This document shows positions 42,539 to 54,207 of a stretch of 64,000 nucleotides of DNA, one piece after another; within the stretch, counting starts at the first letter, position 1; each line of letters begins with the position of its first letter. Position numbers and translations under genes: made by a program. Source of the DNA: an uncultured Ectothiorhodospiraceae bacterium (lineage in GTDB: Bacteria > Pseudomonadota > Gammaproteobacteria > XJ16 > Halofilaceae). The notes below the pieces were generated by a model. It ran no database searches, was not told the origin of the DNA, and saw nothing but the letters and a program-made list of their open reading frames with translations. The stretch lies in assembly GCA_913055615.1 (NCBI GenBank), contig CAJXKK010000009.1, forward strand, positions 24,205 through 88,204, given 5' to 3'.

Positions 42539-43075
42539 ATGCGCAAACATATACGACAACCCCTCGGTCTTCCGCGTGCATCGACTACAGGCGGCTTCAC
42601 GCTCATCGAGGTACTGGTGGCAGTGCTCGTACTGGCAATCGGGCTGCTTGGCATCGCCGGGCTCCAGGCGGCGGGCCTGCAGATGAACAACAGCGCCTAC
42701 CTGCGCAGCCAGGCGGCAGTCCTGACCCAGGATTTGGCCGACCGCGTCCGGGCGAACACGGAGGGCTATCAGACCGGCGCGTATGACATTGGCGATCCGT
42801 CCAGCGTCTCCCAGACCTCCTCCTGCTTTACCACCGCAGGTTGCTCGAGCACCCAGTTGGCGCAGAGCGACGTCGCGCGCTGGCGTGCCGCGGTCCAGAG
42901 CCTGCTCCCCGGCGGTGAGGGGACGATCTGCCAGGACGATTCCCCCGATGACGGCGCCTCCGAGACCAGTCCCGCCTGTTCGGGGTCCGGCAACTACGTG
43001 ATCAAGATCTGGTGGAGGAACGATCGCGAGGGCGGGGACAAATACCGCTACGAAACGGAGATCCGCGCCCTATGA
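42539..43075 (+). CDS. pilV: Type IV pilus minor pilin PilV
   Basis: 178 residues. Prepilin signal GGFTLIEVLVAVLVLAIGLL followed by GIAGLQAAGLQMNNSAYLRSQA and LADRVRANTEG, the PilV (PF22150-type) signature. The leader is rather long (18 residues before Gly-Phe). It has paired cysteines in the C-terminal half. Overlaps the pilW start by 4 bases. Confidence 0.92.
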   Translation: MRKHIRQPLGLPRASTTGGFTLIEVLVAVLVLAIGLLGIAGLQAAGLQMNNSAYLRSQAAVLTQDLADRVRANTEGYQTGAYDIGDPSSVSQTSSCFTTAGCSSTQLAQSDVARWRAAVQSLLPGGEGTICQDDSPDDGASETSPACSGSGNYVIKIWWRNDREGGDKYRYETEIRAL

Positions 43076-44088
43076 TCCGCTCCAGCGCCACAATCGCACG
43101 CGGCATGCGCGGCGTCACCCTTGTCGAGCTCATGATCGCGCTCGTGATCGGGCTGATCCTGACTGCCGGTGCGACCCAGATCTTTATCGGCTCGAAACAG
43201 ACCTATCGCACGACCGAGGCGCTATCGCGCATACAGGAGAATGGTCGCATGGCACTGCAGCTGCTGGCGCGGGATATCCGCCAAGCGGATTATGTCGGCT
43301 GCCAGGACAATCTGACCAGCGTCAACAGCACCCTGAATGCCGGGGGCACTTACGATCCGCTCGCCGATGGCGGGATCGACGTGAGTGACGGCGGTTCGAC
43401 GGGCACGGACGGTATTACCCTGCGTTCGGTCAACACCAACGAGGATCTCTACCTGACGAGTCAGCCCACGACCACGGCCGCGACCCTCCAGGTAAACCAG
43501 GAAGGCGCCGTACCGCAGGGCACGATCATGATCATCACGGACTGTCGCAGTGCCGACATGTTCCAGGTAAGCAATGATCCGCCGAGCAACAGTTCAAACC
43601 AGATCAACCACGCGACCGGGTACGATGGGCCTCCCGGCAACGCGACGAACGACCTTTCCAAAATCTACCCGCCTGGGAGCATGACGCTGCAATTCCAGCA
43701 ACGCCGCTACGCGATCACGCAGAACGACGGCAGGAATTTCCTCACTCGATTCGTCGACGAGAATACGTCCGTAGCGAGTCAGGAAGACCTCATCCCGGGC
43801 GTCGTCGATTTCCAGCTCACCTACGGCGTCGACAGCGGCGGGGACGCCGTCGCCGATTACTACGTCAGCGGCAATGGCATGAGCGCCGCGGACGAGGACA
43901 ACATCATTGCCGTGCGGATCGACATGGTCGTCCAGAGTGACGAGGAGAATGTCACCACGGGGGCGGGCGGGGCCCGGACGTTTACGCTGGACGACGGTTC
44001 GACGAGTGGCCGGAGCGTGACCATCCAGGACGGCCGCCTGGCCCAGCGGTTCACCGGCACGTATACGATCCGTAACCGCGTGCGCTGA
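43072..44088 (+). CDS. pilW: Type IV pilus minor pilin PilW
   Basis: 338 residues from ATG 43072. Prepilin signal RGVTLVELMIALVIGLILTA, then GATQIFIGSKQTYRTTEALS and RIQENGRMALQLLARDIRQA, the PilW family core, with a large variable C-terminal head. Ends with FTGTYTIRNRVR, a typical PilW tail. With PilV and PilX it forms the tip/priming complex of the pilus, which recruits PilY1. ATGA coupling to pilV. Confidence 0.93.
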   Translation: MIRSSATIARGMRGVTLVELMIALVIGLILTAGATQIFIGSKQTYRTTEALSRIQENGRMALQLLARDIRQADYVGCQDNLTSVNSTLNAGGTYDPLADGGIDVSDGGSTGTDGITLRSVNTNEDLYLTSQPTTTAATLQVNQEGAVPQGTIMIITDCRSADMFQVSNDPPSNSSNQINHATGYDGPPGNATNDLSKIYPPGSMTLQFQQRRYAITQNDGRNFLTRFVDENTSVASQEDLIPGVVDFQLTYGVDSGGDAVADYYVSGNGMSAADEDNIIAVRIDMVVQSDEENVTTGAGGARTFTLDDGSTSGRSVTIQDGRLAQRFTGTYTIRNRVR

Positions 44089-44099
44089 GGAGCAGATCC

Positions 44100-44579
44100 A
44101 TGATCAATCGCAACCATCAGCACGGTGCCGCGCTCATCGTGAGCCTCGTCATGCTGCTCCTGCTGACAGTCGTCGGTGTGAGTTCCGTGCGCATGACGTC
44201 GCTGCAGGAGCGCATGGCGGGCAATATGCAGTTCCGCACGACGGCCTTCGAGGGGGCGGAGGAGGCGGCCCGTTTTGGGGAGCAGGAAGCCCAGGGGTTC
44301 GGCGACGGCGCGACCTTCAACGACAGCAACGGCCTGTACGAAACGGTTGCATCAGGGGGTGAGCCGCGCTGGCGCGCAAGCGGCACGGACTGGCGCGGCG
44401 ACACGGAGCTGGAGGGCGAATATATCCTGGAGCAGATCGGCGAAGTCCCGCGCGACCCCAGTTGTCAGTTGAACGCGGCCGCGACCTGCTTCTCCATGCT
44501 GTATCGCGTAACCGCGCGTGCCGAAGTTCCCAATACCGGCGCCGGCGTGATGGTGCAGACGACGTACAAGGCGCCCTGA
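44100..44579 (+). CDS. pilX: Type IV pilus minor pilin PilX
   Basis: 159 residues. HGAALIVSLVMLLLLTVVGV is the PilX N-terminal helix, which lacks a conventional FTLIE motif, as is usual in this family. It continues SSVRMTSLQERMAGNMQFRT and AFEGAEEAARFGEQEA; the conserved MAGN block is diagnostic. The C-terminus has paired cysteines. It lies 11 bases after pilW and 18 bases before pilY1, so co-transcription is expected. Confidence 0.92.
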   Translation: MINRNHQHGAALIVSLVMLLLLTVVGVSSVRMTSLQERMAGNMQFRTTAFEGAEEAARFGEQEAQGFGDGATFNDSNGLYETVASGGEPRWRASGTDWRGDTELEGEYILEQIGEVPRDPSCQLNAAATCFSMLYRVTARAEVPNTGAGVMVQTTYKAP

Positions 44580-44597
44580 CGGGCAGGGGAAACAACA

Positions 44598-47500
44598 ATG
44601 ATACCGTTCCGTGAGAACATTCAGCGACTGGGCCTGTCGGCACTGATCGCCGTCAGCACGTTCCTTCCGGGTACGGCCCACGCGGGCACCACCTTGCCTG
44701 ACCAGCCCCTGTTCGTCGGTGGCGGTATACCGCCGCTGATGATGCTGGTGCTGAGTCGCAATCACAAGCTCTATTTCGAAGCGTACAACGACGCCTCGGA
44801 TCTCGATGGCGACGGCGAACTGGATTTGAATTACAAACCTGAGGAGATCGACTACTTCGGCTATTTCGATTCGTTCAAGTGCTACGCCTACGACTCGGGC
44901 AAGGACGAATTCGAGCCGAGTCAGACCACGAGCGACAAGCAGTGTTCCGGCGAATGGAGCGGCGACTTCCTGAACTACCTGACGATGTCGCGCATGGACG
45001 CCGTGCGCAAGGTGCTCTACGGCGGCAAGCGTGTCGTAGACGATACTGGTGAGACGGTATTACGGCGGGCTTACATTCCCCAGGACGCGCACTCCTGGGG
45101 CAAGAGCTACACGAGTGAGGACGTCGACGGCTACGATTTGACTGAGTACGCGCCCATGTCGAAGCCCAGCGCAGGCACGCGCCACCTGTTCGCCAGTACC
45201 AATCCGGGCGACTCCGACGACAGCGACACCGTGGAAGAGCCCCTGTTGCGCGTCCTGACGAACAGGACGGAACGAATCTGGGAGTGGGTGGCCAAGGAGT
45301 CACCGGTTGCGGACGAGAGTCTCGGCACACCGACCGACTACGTGGTGGAGGTCGAGGTCTGTACCAGCGGGATGCTCGAGGACAACTGCGAGGGCTATAC
45401 GGACAGCGACGGCAATACCACATATAAGCCGACCGGCCTGCTGCATGACTTCGGTGCCGATGATGCGATGCGCTTCGGGCTCATGACCGGCTCGTACGAC
45501 AAGAACTATTCCGGTGGTGTGCTGCGTCGTGCGATCGGGTCGTTCCAGCAGGAGTTCAACGCGGACGACGGCACGTACGACAGTTCGGTAAACGGGATCG
45601 TCTCGACCATCGACTCGTTGCGCACGATCGATTTCACGGGCGACACCCACGATTGCGGTTTCAGCAACGAGGGCTCCGAGCCCCCGGAAGGCTCGTGCAA
45701 GATGTGGGGTAACCCCGTCGCCGAAATGATGTACGAGACGCTACGGTACTTCGCCGGCGAACCGAGCCCCACCTCCGGGTTCGATCCCGGCAGTGACAGC
45801 TCGGGCGCCAGCACCCTCGACTTGCCGCGGGTGGCGACCTGGGACGATCCCTATGACGAATCGACTGGTGCGCCGGAGTGTGCAAGATCCTTCCAGCTCG
45901 TGCTGTCCGACACCAACCCGAACCGGGACAGCGACCAGCTCCCCGGGGTCGACAGCAACTTCAGCACCGGTTTCTCGGGGACGTCGGAGTTCAATAGTGA
46001 AACCCTCGACGTCGCCTCCGAAGCGGACACGATCTGGGACAAGGAGTCGGAGGCCTCGACGGTGTTCATCGGGCAGGCCGGCAGCGAGGCGGATAATGCA
46101 CCGACACCGAAGACACCGAGCGGCTTTGGTGAAATGCGGGGACTTGCGCCTGAAGAGCCGAATAAGGAGGGCAGCTATTACTCGGGCAGCGTGGCCTATT
46201 TCGCCAATCGCAATGACATCAACGACCGCGATGGCACCCAGAACCTGCAGACCTTCAGCGTCGCGCTCAGCTCGCCGTCCCCCCGTATCGAGATACCGAT
46301 CGGCGACGATGTGGTCCGTTTTGTCCCGTTCGCGAAACGCGTCGGTGAGATAGGAAACATTCAAACGGATCCCAACAGTTTCCAGGATACGCTACCGGTT
46401 GTTGATTTCTTTGTGCAGGAGATCGTGAACACGAACAGCAGCAATATCGATTCAACCGTAAACGGTGGGCGGCCGAAGCTCATTTTCCGTCTCAATTACG
46501 AGGACGCGCAGGCGGGCGCCGACTACGACCAGGATGCGATTGCCCGCTACGAAATCGCAGTGCAGAAAGACGACTCGGTCGACGTGGGTATCGCGATCGA
46601 GGCCGAATCGACCGGCGACTACATGCACATCGGCTATGTGGCCAGCGGGACCACACAGGACGGCGTGTACCTTGACGTGGTCAACCAGACCAACAACGAT
46701 CCTGATTACTTCCTCGATACACCGCCGGGCGCGCTCCCGGGGCAGAGTTGGAACGATGACAAACCGCTTCCGAAAGACACGACCAGTTCGCCGCGGAATT
46801 TCGTCCCGGGCGCGAGCGCCGCAGAGTTCGTTCGTCATGATCCACTCTGGTACGCCGCGAAGTACGGCGGGTTCATCGACCAGAACGAGAGCGGCGACCC
46901 GGATCTCGCGAGCGAATGGGACGATGATGGTGACGGCGATCCCGACAACTATTTCTTCGTGGCCAACGCCGGCGAACTGGGTGATCAGCTCACCAAGGCC
47001 TTCGAGGGGATTCTTGGTGTTGTCGGCGCGGCGTCCTCGGTGGCGGTGAATACGACCAAGCTCGATTCGTCGACGGTAACCTACCAGGCGACCTTCAACT
47101 CGGAGAACTGGGAGGGCGACCTCAGAGCCTTCGAGTTCCTGAATGATGGGTCGGGCAAACTGGCCTCGACGCCGATCTGGTCCGCTGAAGAGGAATTGCC
47201 AGCATCAACCGCCCGCAATCTCTACACAACGGTCGATACAAGCACGAGCGATAACGAGTCCGTGCCGTTCAAGTGGTCTGGCCTGACCGCCGCCGAGAAA
47301 ACCGCCCTGCAGAGCAAAGGGGTGTCCCAGGCCGTTCTCGAATATATCCGTGGCAGTGACAATGATGAGCAGAGCAACGGCGGGAGCTTCCGCAACCGTG
47401 GCGCCCTGATCGGCGACATCATCGACAGTTCTCCCGAGTTTGTGGGTCAGCAGAATTTCGGTTATGCGGCACTGGACGATCCGGAGACCACTGGCGATGA

Positions 47501-49106
47501 GGGTGATAAATATCGCGATTACCTCGATGACAAGAAACAGCGTGAGCGGGTCGTTTTCGTCGGTGCCAACGACGGCATGCTGCACGCATTCAACGCCGGC
47601 AATTACGATACCGGCTCGAGCACGTTCGATCAGGGTACCGGCGAGGAGATCTTCGGATATATTCCGGAGGCAGTACATGACAAGCTTCCGGAACTGACCA
47701 GCCCGGACTATGAGCACGAGTACTACGTCAATGGGTCACTGTTCGCGAGTGATGCCTACGTTGATGTCGGCAACAGTGGTACGACCAAATGGCACACGGT
47801 ACTAACTGGTGCGTTCGCACATGGCGCCAAGGGGATTTTTGCACTCGACGTGGCGGAATCCGGGTCGAGTGCTCTCACGATCGATGGCGCGAGTGGTGAG
47901 GAGTCGCCGATGTGGGAGTTCACCCCGGAAAACGCCGCCGCGGCCTATGCCGACGAAATCGGCCATGTTCTGGGGCAGCCGCAGGTGGTCCGGCTGAATG
48001 ACGGGACCTACGCCGCCGTTTTCGGCAACGGCTACAACTCGGCGAACGGCAATGCCACGCTCTTTGTGGTGGACCTGGAGACGGGCGAGCCGATCACCGA
48101 CGGGGTGATCGAGACCGGAACCGGTGGTGGGCTCTCCACGCCATTCATCGTCGACGAAGATGGCGACCGTAACGCCGATTATGCGTATGCGGGCGATCTC
48201 GAGGGCAACATGTGGCGCTTCAACCTCGACACGTCATCTGGTGGTGACTTCGGTATCGCGTATGGGAATAACAAAAATCCGGAGCCTTTGTTCAGAGCCG
48301 TCGATCCAGATGTAAAGAAAGAAAACGGTACGATTGTCGGCCAGCCGATTACATCACAACCTGTGGTCGGGGTACCGCCGGACGGACGTGACGGCGTGAT
48401 GGTCTACTTCGGTACCGGCAAATATTTCGCGGTGGGTGATTCGACCATCCCGTCTGATCCGCAGATTCAGAGCGTCTATGGCGTCCACGACGCGGGCGGC
48501 AATAAAGCGTCGGATGCCGCAAGACAGACGGATGGTACGGTCGACGGTCTGGTCGAGCAGACTATCGAGCAGCAGGTCGAGGCGAGCGTAGATGGCGAGG
48601 ATCTGAACCTGCGCCAGATCTCGGACAACGCGGTCGACTACAGTGACAGCACGGTCGAGGGCTGGCATCTCGATCTCGCGTACAACGGCAATGCCGTCGG
48701 CGAGCAGGTGGTCAGCAGCCCAGTGCTGCGCTTCGGCCGCTTGTCGTTGACCACGTTTACGCCATCGGACAATCCGTGCGAGTTTGGCGGCAGGAGCTGG
48801 TTCATGCAGGTCGATGCGCAGAGCGGCTCCCGCCTCGATGGGTCCTCGATCGACGTCAACAATGACGGCGTAATCGACGAGGATGATCTGATTGACCTCG
48901 ATGGGGATGGCAACTCGGACTCGGTCAGTGGCCGCCAGCTCGGTGGGGTCATCGCCCAGCCGGTGGTCATCAACGACTCGGGTCAGGATCGTGCGATCTT
49001 CAGCAAGCTGTGTAACGACCAGAACTGCGACAAGACCGAGACCGAACTCACCCGCGGTGGTGGTCTCAGCGTCGGTCGGCAATCATGGCGCGAAATCCAG
49101 TGGTAG
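44598..49106 (+). CDS. pilY1: PilY1-type pilus tip/assembly protein
   Basis: 1502 residues. Signal peptide ([19 protein letters not shown]). The N-terminal region starts [20 protein letters not shown] and has no DxSxS MIDAS, so a metal-binding von Willebrand A fold is not evident; this is common in part of the family. The C-terminal third is the PilY1 beta-propeller ([43 protein letters not shown], [17 protein letters not shown]). A calcium-binding loop [19 protein letters not shown] lies there, as in P. aeruginosa PilY1. Further DxDxDG-type loops occur near residue 74 (DLDGDGELD) and at about 776 and 1420 ([11 protein letters not shown]). Modulates pilus extension and adhesion; overlaps the upstream part of the pilE frame. 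Confidence 0.93.
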   Translation: MIPFRENIQRLGLSALIAVSTFLPGTAHAGTTLPDQPLFVGGGIPPLMMLVLSRNHKLYFEAYNDASDLDGDGELDLNYKPEEIDYFGYFDSFKCYAYDSGKDEFEPSQTTSDKQCSGEWSGDFLNYLTMSRMDAVRKVLYGGKRVVDDTGETVLRRAYIPQDAHSWGKSYTSEDVDGYDLTEYAPMSKPSAGTRHLFASTNPGDSDDSDTVEEPLLRVLTNRTERIWEWVAKESPVADESLGTPTDYVVEVEVCTSGMLEDNCEGYTDSDGNTTYKPTGLLHDFGADDAMRFGLMTGSYDKNYSGGVLRRAIGSFQQEFNADDGTYDSSVNGIVSTIDSLRTIDFTGDTHDCGFSNEGSEPPEGSCKMWGNPVAEMMYETLRYFAGEPSPTSGFDPGSDSSGASTLDLPRVATWDDPYDESTGAPECARSFQLVLSDTNPNRDSDQLPGVDSNFSTGFSGTSEFNSETLDVASEADTIWDKESEASTVFIGQAGSEADNAPTPKTPSGFGEMRGLAPEEPNKEGSYYSGSVAYFANRNDINDRDGTQNLQTFSVALSSPSPRIEIPIGDDVVRFVPFAKRVGEIGNIQTDPNSFQDTLPVVDFFVQEIVNTNSSNIDSTVNGGRPKLIFRLNYEDAQAGADYDQDAIARYEIAVQKDDSVDVGIAIEAESTGDYMHIGYVASGTTQDGVYLDVVNQTNNDPDYFLDTPPGALPGQSWNDDKPLPKDTTSSPRNFVPGASAAEFVRHDPLWYAAKYGGFIDQNESGDPDLASEWDDDGDGDPDNYFFVANAGELGDQLTKAFEGILGVVGAASSVAVNTTKLDSSTVTYQATFNSENWEGDLRAFEFLNDGSGKLASTPIWSAEEELPASTARNLYTTVDTSTSDNESVPFKWSGLTAAEKTALQSKGVSQAVLEYIRGSDNDEQSNGGSFRNRGALIGDIIDSSPEFVGQQNFGYAALDDPETTGDEGDKYRDYLDDKKQRERVVFVGANDGMLHAFNAGNYDTGSSTFDQGTGEEIFGYIPEAVHDKLPELTSPDYEHEYYVNGSLFASDAYVDVGNSGTTKWHTVLTGAFAHGAKGIFALDVAESGSSALTIDGASGEESPMWEFTPENAAAAYADEIGHVLGQPQVVRLNDGTYAAVFGNGYNSANGNATLFVVDLETGEPITDGVIETGTGGGLSTPFIVDEDGDRNADYAYAGDLEGNMWRFNLDTSSGGDFGIAYGNNKNPEPLFRAVDPDVKKENGTIVGQPITSQPVVGVPPDGRDGVMVYFGTGKYFAVGDSTIPSDPQIQSVYGVHDAGGNKASDAARQTDGTVDGLVEQTIEQQVEASVDGEDLNLRQISDNAVDYSDSTVEGWHLDLAYNGNAVGEQVVSSPVLRFGRLSLTTFTPSDNPCEFGGRSWFMQVDAQSGSRLDGSSIDVNNDGVIDEDDLIDLDGDGNSDSVSGRQLGGVIAQPVVINDSGQDRAIFSKLCNDQNCDKTETELTRGGGLSVGRQSWREIQW

Positions 49107-49135
49107 GCGGGACCGCCGCCCCGGGGGAGAACGGT

Positions 49136-49582
49136 ATGCGCGGACATAGAGGCTCGGGCGCCATGCGAAAAAACCAGGGATTCACGCTTATCGAGTTGAT
49201 GATCGTGGTCCTCATCGTCGGCATCCTCGCGGCGATCGCATGGCCGCAGTACACGCAGTACGTGCTCGACAGCAACCGCTCGACGTGCGCCGCCAGGCTG
49301 GTCGAGTTGCAGAACAACATGGAGCGCTACTTCACCGAGAACCAGACCTACCAGGACGGCAGTGGGGGGCCGGCGGTGACCGACTTTTTCGCGTCCGCGG
49401 ACTGCCCGCCCAACCAGAGCAACGCGCCGTACACGCTGTCGATTACGTCGGCGGCCACGACCTACACGCTGACCGCGACGGCGCAGGGTCGGCAGACCAA
49501 CGACGACTGCGGCAATCTGACGCTGGACGAGACCGGCGACAAGGGGGTTTCGGGTAGCGCCTCGCTCGACCAGTGCTGGTAG
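49136..49582 (+). CDS. pilE: Type IV minor pilin PilE
   Basis: 148 residues from ATG 49136 (GGGGGAG upstream); ATG 49163 would give a shorter 6-residue leader and is a fair alternative. Prepilin site [20 protein letters not shown] with Glu5, then [40 protein letters not shown] and a C-terminal pair of cysteines ([11 protein letters not shown]...LDQCW). The family [20 protein letters not shown] block is typical of PilE minor pilins, located last in fimT-pilV-W-X-Y1-E clusters. Convergent with ispH. Confidence 0.92.
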   Translation: MRGHRGSGAMRKNQGFTLIELMIVVLIVGILAAIAWPQYTQYVLDSNRSTCAARLVELQNNMERYFTENQTYQDGSGGPAVTDFFASADCPPNQSNAPYTLSITSAATTYTLTATAQGRQTNDDCGNLTLDETGDKGVSGSASLDQCW

Positions 49583-49593
49583 ATGTGGAGGGT

Positions 49594-49615
49594 GCGGGGC
49601 GATAAAGCCCCCCGC
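49594..49615. terminator. GC-rich hairpin between convergent pilE and ispH
   Basis: GCGGGGC (49594-49600) can pair with GCCCC...GC (49607-49615) around GATAAA. There is no T-run, so it is a possible bidirectional terminator only. Confidence 0.35.
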
Positions 49616-49641
49616 GTGCGCAAAGTCAAATCCGATCGGCG

Positions 49642-50589
49642 TCAGGAGGCCTCGACGCCGCGCATCTGGCGGGGCAGATGGAACACCACCTTCTCCTCAA
49701 CCCCGGTACCGGCCTCCTGCGTGCGGCCGCCCTCCTGCTCGAGCCGCTGGATGACTTCCTGCACCAGTGACTCCGGTGCCGATGCGCCGGCGGTGACGCC
49801 GACGTAGGCCGTATCGCGCACCCAGTCGGTGTCGATCTCGCGCGCGTCATTGATCAGGTAGGCGCGGCAGCCGAGTTTCTCGGCGAGTTCGCGCAGGCGG
49901 TTGGAGTTCGAGCTGTTGGCGGCGCCCACGACCAGCATGACCTCGGCCTGGCGCGCCAGGCTCTTGACCGCCTCCTGGCGGTTGGTGGTCGCGTAGCAGA
50001 TGTCTTCCTTCTTCGGCGTCGCCATCGCGGGGAAACGCTCGCGCAGTTTCGCCGCGATGTCGGCCGTGTCGTCCACCGAGAGCGTGGTCTGGGTGACGAC
50101 GGCGAGCCGCTCCGGGTCATTGACCTCGACCGTCGTTGCATCCTCTACGGTCTCGATCAGCCGGATCTGTCCGCCATGGCTGGCGTCGAAGCGGCCCATC
50201 GTGCCCTCGACCTCGGGGTGGCCGTCGTGACCGATCAGCAGGACGTCGCAACCGCTTTTCGCGTAGCGGTTGACCTCCATGTGGACCTTGGTCACCAGCG
50301 GACAGGTGGCGTCGAAGATATGCAGGCCGCGCCGGTTGGCCTCGTCTTCCACCGCCTGGGAGACGCCGTGGGCGCTGAAGATGACGGTGGCGTCGTCGGG
50401 GACCTCGTCGAGTTCCTCGACGAACACGGCGCCCTTGTCGCGCAGGTCATCGACGACCCGGCGGTTGTGGACGACTTCGTGGCGCACGTAGATGGGCGCG
50501 CCGAACATGTCGAGGGCGCGCTCGACGATCTCGATGGCGCGGTCGACGCCGGCGCAGAAGCCGCGAGGCTTGGCGAGCAGGATTTCCAT
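49642..50589 (-). CDS. ispH: 4-hydroxy-3-methylbut-2-enyl diphosphate reductase
   Basis: 315 residues from ATG 50589 (GGAGG 7 bases upstream). The last step of the MEP pathway to IPP/DMAPP. The three cysteine ligands of its [4Fe-4S] cluster are visible: [28 protein letters not shown] and [14 protein letters not shown]. Catalytic blocks [24 protein letters not shown] and [16 protein letters not shown] are in order. Same strand as lspA and ileS but separated from lspA by a REP doublet. Confidence 0.97.
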   Translation of the reverse strand: MEILLAKPRGFCAGVDRAIEIVERALDMFGAPIYVRHEVVHNRRVVDDLRDKGAVFVEELDEVPDDATVIFSAHGVSQAVEDEANRRGLHIFDATCPLVTKVHMEVNRYAKSGCDVLLIGHDGHPEVEGTMGRFDASHGGQIRLIETVEDATTVEVNDPERLAVVTQTTLSVDDTADIAAKLRERFPAMATPKKEDICYATTNRQEAVKSLARQAEVMLVVGAANSSNSNRLRELAEKLGCRAYLINDAREIDTDWVRDTAYVGVTAGASAPESLVQEVIQRLEQEGGRTQEAGTGVEEKVVFHLPRQMRGVEAS

Positions 50590-50674
50590 AAACGCGCCTC
50601 CGGGGCGCGGGCTGACGGAGCACAGAGTATAACGCCGCGGGCGTGTGTGGCCCAAGCAGCGTGGCGCGGCCTCA

Positions 50675-50752
50675 ATCGCGAGCAAGCTCGCTCCTACATG
50701 GATCCGGACACCGCGGCGCAGATTCACCTGTAGGAGCGAGCTTGCTCGCGAT
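50675..50752. repeat. REP doublet (REPIN-like), class A, copy 3
   Basis: Perfect 24-base arms at 50675-50698 and 50729-50752, again with exactly 30 bases between. It lies between lspA and ispH, which read in the same direction, so the position is not restricted to convergent gaps. Confidence 0.9.
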
Positions 50753-50809
50753 AAATCGGCCCGAGAGCCGTAATCCCGGGCCATGCGAGACGGTGGCCCG
50801 GAGCCGCCT

Positions 50810-51310
50810 TCAGGAACGACCCAGCAATCCGAATACGATCAGCAGCACGGCCCCACAGCTGATCGCCGCGTCCGCGACGTTGAACGCGGGCCAGTGCCAG
50901 CCGGCGGCGTGGAAATCGAGGAAGTCGATGACGTAGCCGAGCCGTACCCGGTCGATCAGGTTGCCGATGGCGCCGCCGAGGATGAGGGTGAGGCTTGCGC
51001 GCGTGAAACGCTCATGCGCGGGCAGGCGCAGAAGCCAGATGGCGATGCCGACGCCGATCACCAGCGTGAGGACGGTGAAGAACCAGCGTTGCCAGCCACC
51101 GGCATCGGCGAGGAAGGAGAACGCGGCGCCGGTGTTGTGCAGCAGCGTCAGGTTGAAGAACGGCAGGACCTCGACGGGCCGGTAGAGCTCCAGCGCCGAT
51201 ACGGCCCAGAGCTTGGTGATCTGATCCAGGACCACGATCGCGGCGGCGAGCCCGAAGGCCCGTGCCGCCGGCTTCGTGAACGGACCGCGGCCCGCGGCCG
51301 GTTCAGGCAT
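50810..51310 (-). CDS. lspA: Lipoprotein signal peptidase (signal peptidase II)
   Basis: 166 residues with four membrane segments. It cleaves prolipoprotein signal peptides. The two catalytic aspartates lie in [20 protein letters not shown] and [31 protein letters not shown] and [14 protein letters not shown] are further family signatures. It overlaps the ileS stop by 8 bases, the classic ileS-lspA-ispH order, so it is cotranslated with ileS. A likely client in this window is LptM. Confidence 0.97.
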   Translation of the reverse strand: MPEPAAGRGPFTKPAARAFGLAAAIVVLDQITKLWAVSALELYRPVEVLPFFNLTLLHNTGAAFSFLADAGGWQRWFFTVLTLVIGVGIAIWLLRLPAHERFTRASLTLILGGAIGNLIDRVRLGYVIDFLDFHAAGWHWPAFNVADAAISCGAVLLIVFGLLGRS

Positions 51311-54107
51311 GGGCGCGGGTCTCGCCTTCGCCGCTGATATTGGTCACGCAGCGGCCGCAGATGTCCGGGTGCTCGGCATCGCTGCCGATGTCGGGCCGGC
51401 GGTGCCAGCAGCGGGCGCACTTGTCGTCGCCGCTGCGCCCGGCCGCGATCCAGACCGCGTGGCCGTCGGCCTCGTCCGCGACCGCGTCGTCGGGGCGTTC
51501 GGCCGCAGGGGCGATCCCTGCCGCCGAGGTCAGCACGACGAACCGGAGCTCGTCACCGAGGCGCGCCAGCGAATCCCGGACCGGGGCGTCGCAATGGACC
51601 GTCACCGCGGCGTCGAGCGCGGCACCGATGGTGCCCTCGTTGCGCAGGGTCTCGAGCCGCCGCGCGACGGCCGCGCGGGCCTCCTTGATCCGGTTCCAGT
51701 CGGCGCGATCCAGCGCGGCGTCGTCCGCCAGCGGGAACAGGCCCTCGTACCACTCGGCCTCGAACACGCTGCCCGAACGCGCGCCGGGCATGTGCTCCCA
51801 GATCTCGTCCGCGGTGTAGGAGACGATGGGCGTCAGCCAGCGGACCAGCGCCTCGAGGATGTGCTGCATCGCCGTCTGCGCGGAGCGCCGGGCGTTGCTG
51901 TCGGCCGGCGTGGTGTAGAGCCGGTCCTTGAGCACGTCGAGGTAGAACGCACCCATGTCGACCGAGCAGAAGTTGTGCACGGCCTGGTAGACGCGATGGA
52001 AGTTATAGGCGTCGAACGCGCGCCGGACCTCGTCCTGCACGGCGAGCGCGCGGTCCACGGCCCAGCGGTCGAGGTCGACCATCTCGCTCGCGGCGAGGCT
52101 GTCGCGGGCGGGGTCGAAATCGTGCAGGTTGCCGAGCAGGAAGCGGGCGGTATTGCGCATGCGCCGGTAGGAATCGGTCATGCGCTTGAGGATCTCGTCG
52201 GAGACCGCCATCTCGGCGCGGTAGTCCGCCGCGGCCACCCACAGCCGGATGATGTCGGCGCCGAGCGTCTCCATGACCGTCTGCGGCGCGATGACGTTGC
52301 CCAGCGATTTCGACATCTTGCGGCCGTGGCCGTCGACCGTGAAGCCGTGTGTCAGCACGCCCTCGTAGGGCGCGCGGCCACGCAGCGCGATCGATGACAG
52401 CAGCGAGGACTGAAACCAGCCGCGATGCTGGTCCGAGCCCTCCAGATACAGGTCGGCCGGGGCGCGCAGTTCCTCGCGCGTTTCCAGCACGGCGGCGTGG
52501 GTGACGCCGGAGTCGAACCAGACGTCGAGGATGTCGCTCACGCGATCATACGACTCGGCCTCGTCGCCCAGCAGTTCCGCCGGGTCGAGATCGAACCAGG
52601 CGTCGATACCGCCCTGCTCGATGCGCTGGGCGACCGCCTCGATGAGTTCGTTGGTGCGTGGATGCAGCTCGCCGCTGTCGCGGTGCACGAACAGCGCGAT
52701 CGGCACGCCCCACATGCGCTGGCGCGAGATGCACCAGTCGGGGCGGTTGGAGACCATGCCCTCGATGCGGGCGCGGCCCCAGGCGGGCGTGAACGACACG
52801 TCCTGAATCGCCTCGAGGGCGCCCTGGCGCAGCCCGTCGTCCATCGAGATGAACCACTGCGGCGTGGCGAGGAACAGCACGGGCGTTTTGTGGCGCCAGC
52901 AGTTCGGGTAGCTGTGCTCGTAGGGTACGCGGCTGAGGAGGGCGCCATGCTCGCTCAGCAGCTCGCAGATCGGATCGTCCGACTTGCGCACGTGGATGCC
53001 GGCCACGTGCGGCGTGCCCTCGGCGAACACGCCGTCGCCGCGGACCGGATTCACCACCGGGAGGCCGTACTCCAGGCCGACCTCGTAGTCCTCCTGGCCG
53101 TGCCCGGGGGCGGTGTGGACGCAGCCGGTACCCGCTTCCAGGGTGACGTGGTCACCGAGGATGATCGGGACATCGCGTTCGTCGAACGGGTGGCGCACGC
53201 GCATGTGCTCGAGTTTCGCGCCGAGCGCGTGGCCGACGGTCCGGCCGTCGATGTCGTAGCGCAGCAGCGCCGGTTCGACCAGGTCCGTGGCCAGCACAAG
53301 CAGCTCGTCACCGGCGTGCACCAGGCTGTATTCGAGATCGCGATGCACCGCGACCGCCTGGTTGCCCGGCAGCGTCCAGGGCGTGGTGGTCCAGATCACC
53401 GCGGACACCGGGCGCCCGCCGGCATCGACGCCGAACGCGTCGGCGAGGGCGGCCGGGTCGACCGCCGGGAAGCGCACGTCGATGGCCGCCGAGCGCTTGT
53501 CGTGGTATTCGATCTCGGCCTCGGCCAGAGCGGAGCCGCATTCCAGGCACCAGTGGACCGGTTTCAGCCCCTTGTAGACGTGGCCGCCCTCGATGATCCG
53601 GCCGAGCGCGCGCAGGATGGCCGCCTCGGTGCGGTACTCCATGGTCAGGTAGGGGTGGTCCCAGTCGCCGAGCACGCCGAGGCGCTTGAAGTCCTCGCGC
53701 TGGTTGTCGATCTGTTCCTCGGCGTAGGCGCGGCAGGCGCGCCGGAAGGCGTTGTAACCGAGTTCCGCCGCCTTGCCGTGCTTCTTCTCGACCGCGTGCT
53801 CGATCGGCAGGCCGTGGCAGTCCCAGCCGGGCACGTAGGGCGCGTCGAAGCCGGACAGGGTCTTCGATTTGACGATGATGTCCTTGAGGATCTTGTTGAC
53901 CGCGTGGCCGATGTGGATCGACCCGTTCGCGTACGGCGGGCCGTCGTGCAGCATGAATTGCTGTCGCCCGGCGCGCGCGGCGCGGATACGGCCGTAGATG
54001 TCCTCGTCCTGCCAGCGGCGCAGCCGTTCGGGCTCGCGCTTCGCTAGGTTGGCCCGCATGGGGAACGCCGTGTTCGGCAGGTTCAGCGTCTGTTTGTAAT
54101 CGCTCAC
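51303..54107 (-). CDS. ileS: Isoleucine--tRNA ligase
   Basis: 934 residues from GTG 54107, with AGGA upstream, beginning [20 protein letters not shown] as in the family; the frame reaches 41 codons further without match. Class I synthetase: HIGH-type signature [15 protein letters not shown], editing domain with [19 protein letters not shown] loop [12 protein letters not shown]. The C-terminal zinc finger is complete ([12 protein letters not shown] and [11 protein letters not shown]), indicating the eubacterial, mupirocin-sensitive-like type, an inference from architecture only. Confidence 0.98.
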   Translation of the reverse strand: MSDYKQTLNLPNTAFPMRANLAKREPERLRRWQDEDIYGRIRAARAGRQQFMLHDGPPYANGSIHIGHAVNKILKDIIVKSKTLSGFDAPYVPGWDCHGLPIEHAVEKKHGKAAELGYNAFRRACRAYAEEQIDNQREDFKRLGVLGDWDHPYLTMEYRTEAAILRALGRIIEGGHVYKGLKPVHWCLECGSALAEAEIEYHDKRSAAIDVRFPAVDPAALADAFGVDAGGRPVSAVIWTTTPWTLPGNQAVAVHRDLEYSLVHAGDELLVLATDLVEPALLRYDIDGRTVGHALGAKLEHMRVRHPFDERDVPIILGDHVTLEAGTGCVHTAPGHGQEDYEVGLEYGLPVVNPVRGDGVFAEGTPHVAGIHVRKSDDPICELLSEHGALLSRVPYEHSYPNCWRHKTPVLFLATPQWFISMDDGLRQGALEAIQDVSFTPAWGRARIEGMVSNRPDWCISRQRMWGVPIALFVHRDSGELHPRTNELIEAVAQRIEQGGIDAWFDLDPAELLGDEAESYDRVSDILDVWFDSGVTHAAVLETREELRAPADLYLEGSDQHRGWFQSSLLSSIALRGRAPYEGVLTHGFTVDGHGRKMSKSLGNVIAPQTVMETLGADIIRLWVAAADYRAEMAVSDEILKRMTDSYRRMRNTARFLLGNLHDFDPARDSLAASEMVDLDRWAVDRALAVQDEVRRAFDAYNFHRVYQAVHNFCSVDMGAFYLDVLKDRLYTTPADSNARRSAQTAMQHILEALVRWLTPIVSYTADEIWEHMPGARSGSVFEAEWYEGLFPLADDAALDRADWNRIKEARAAVARRLETLRNEGTIGAALDAAVTVHCDAPVRDSLARLGDELRFVVLTSAAGIAPAAERPDDAVADEADGHAVWIAAGRSGDDKCARCWHRRPDIGSDAEHPDICGRCVTNISGEGETRAHA

Positions 54108-54207
54108 GTGATGTGGTCCTGCGGTCTGCCGGAACCGGTCTGGCGGCCGGTGCCGTGGCTTTCGATCAGAGTGGCCCGGATATGCTCTTCGGGCTGTGTC
54201 GTCGTTT

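Noticed and set aside
52425..54047. 540-codon open frame on the plus strand opposite ileS
   Set aside because: Antisense shadow of isoleucyl-tRNA synthetase, without motifs.
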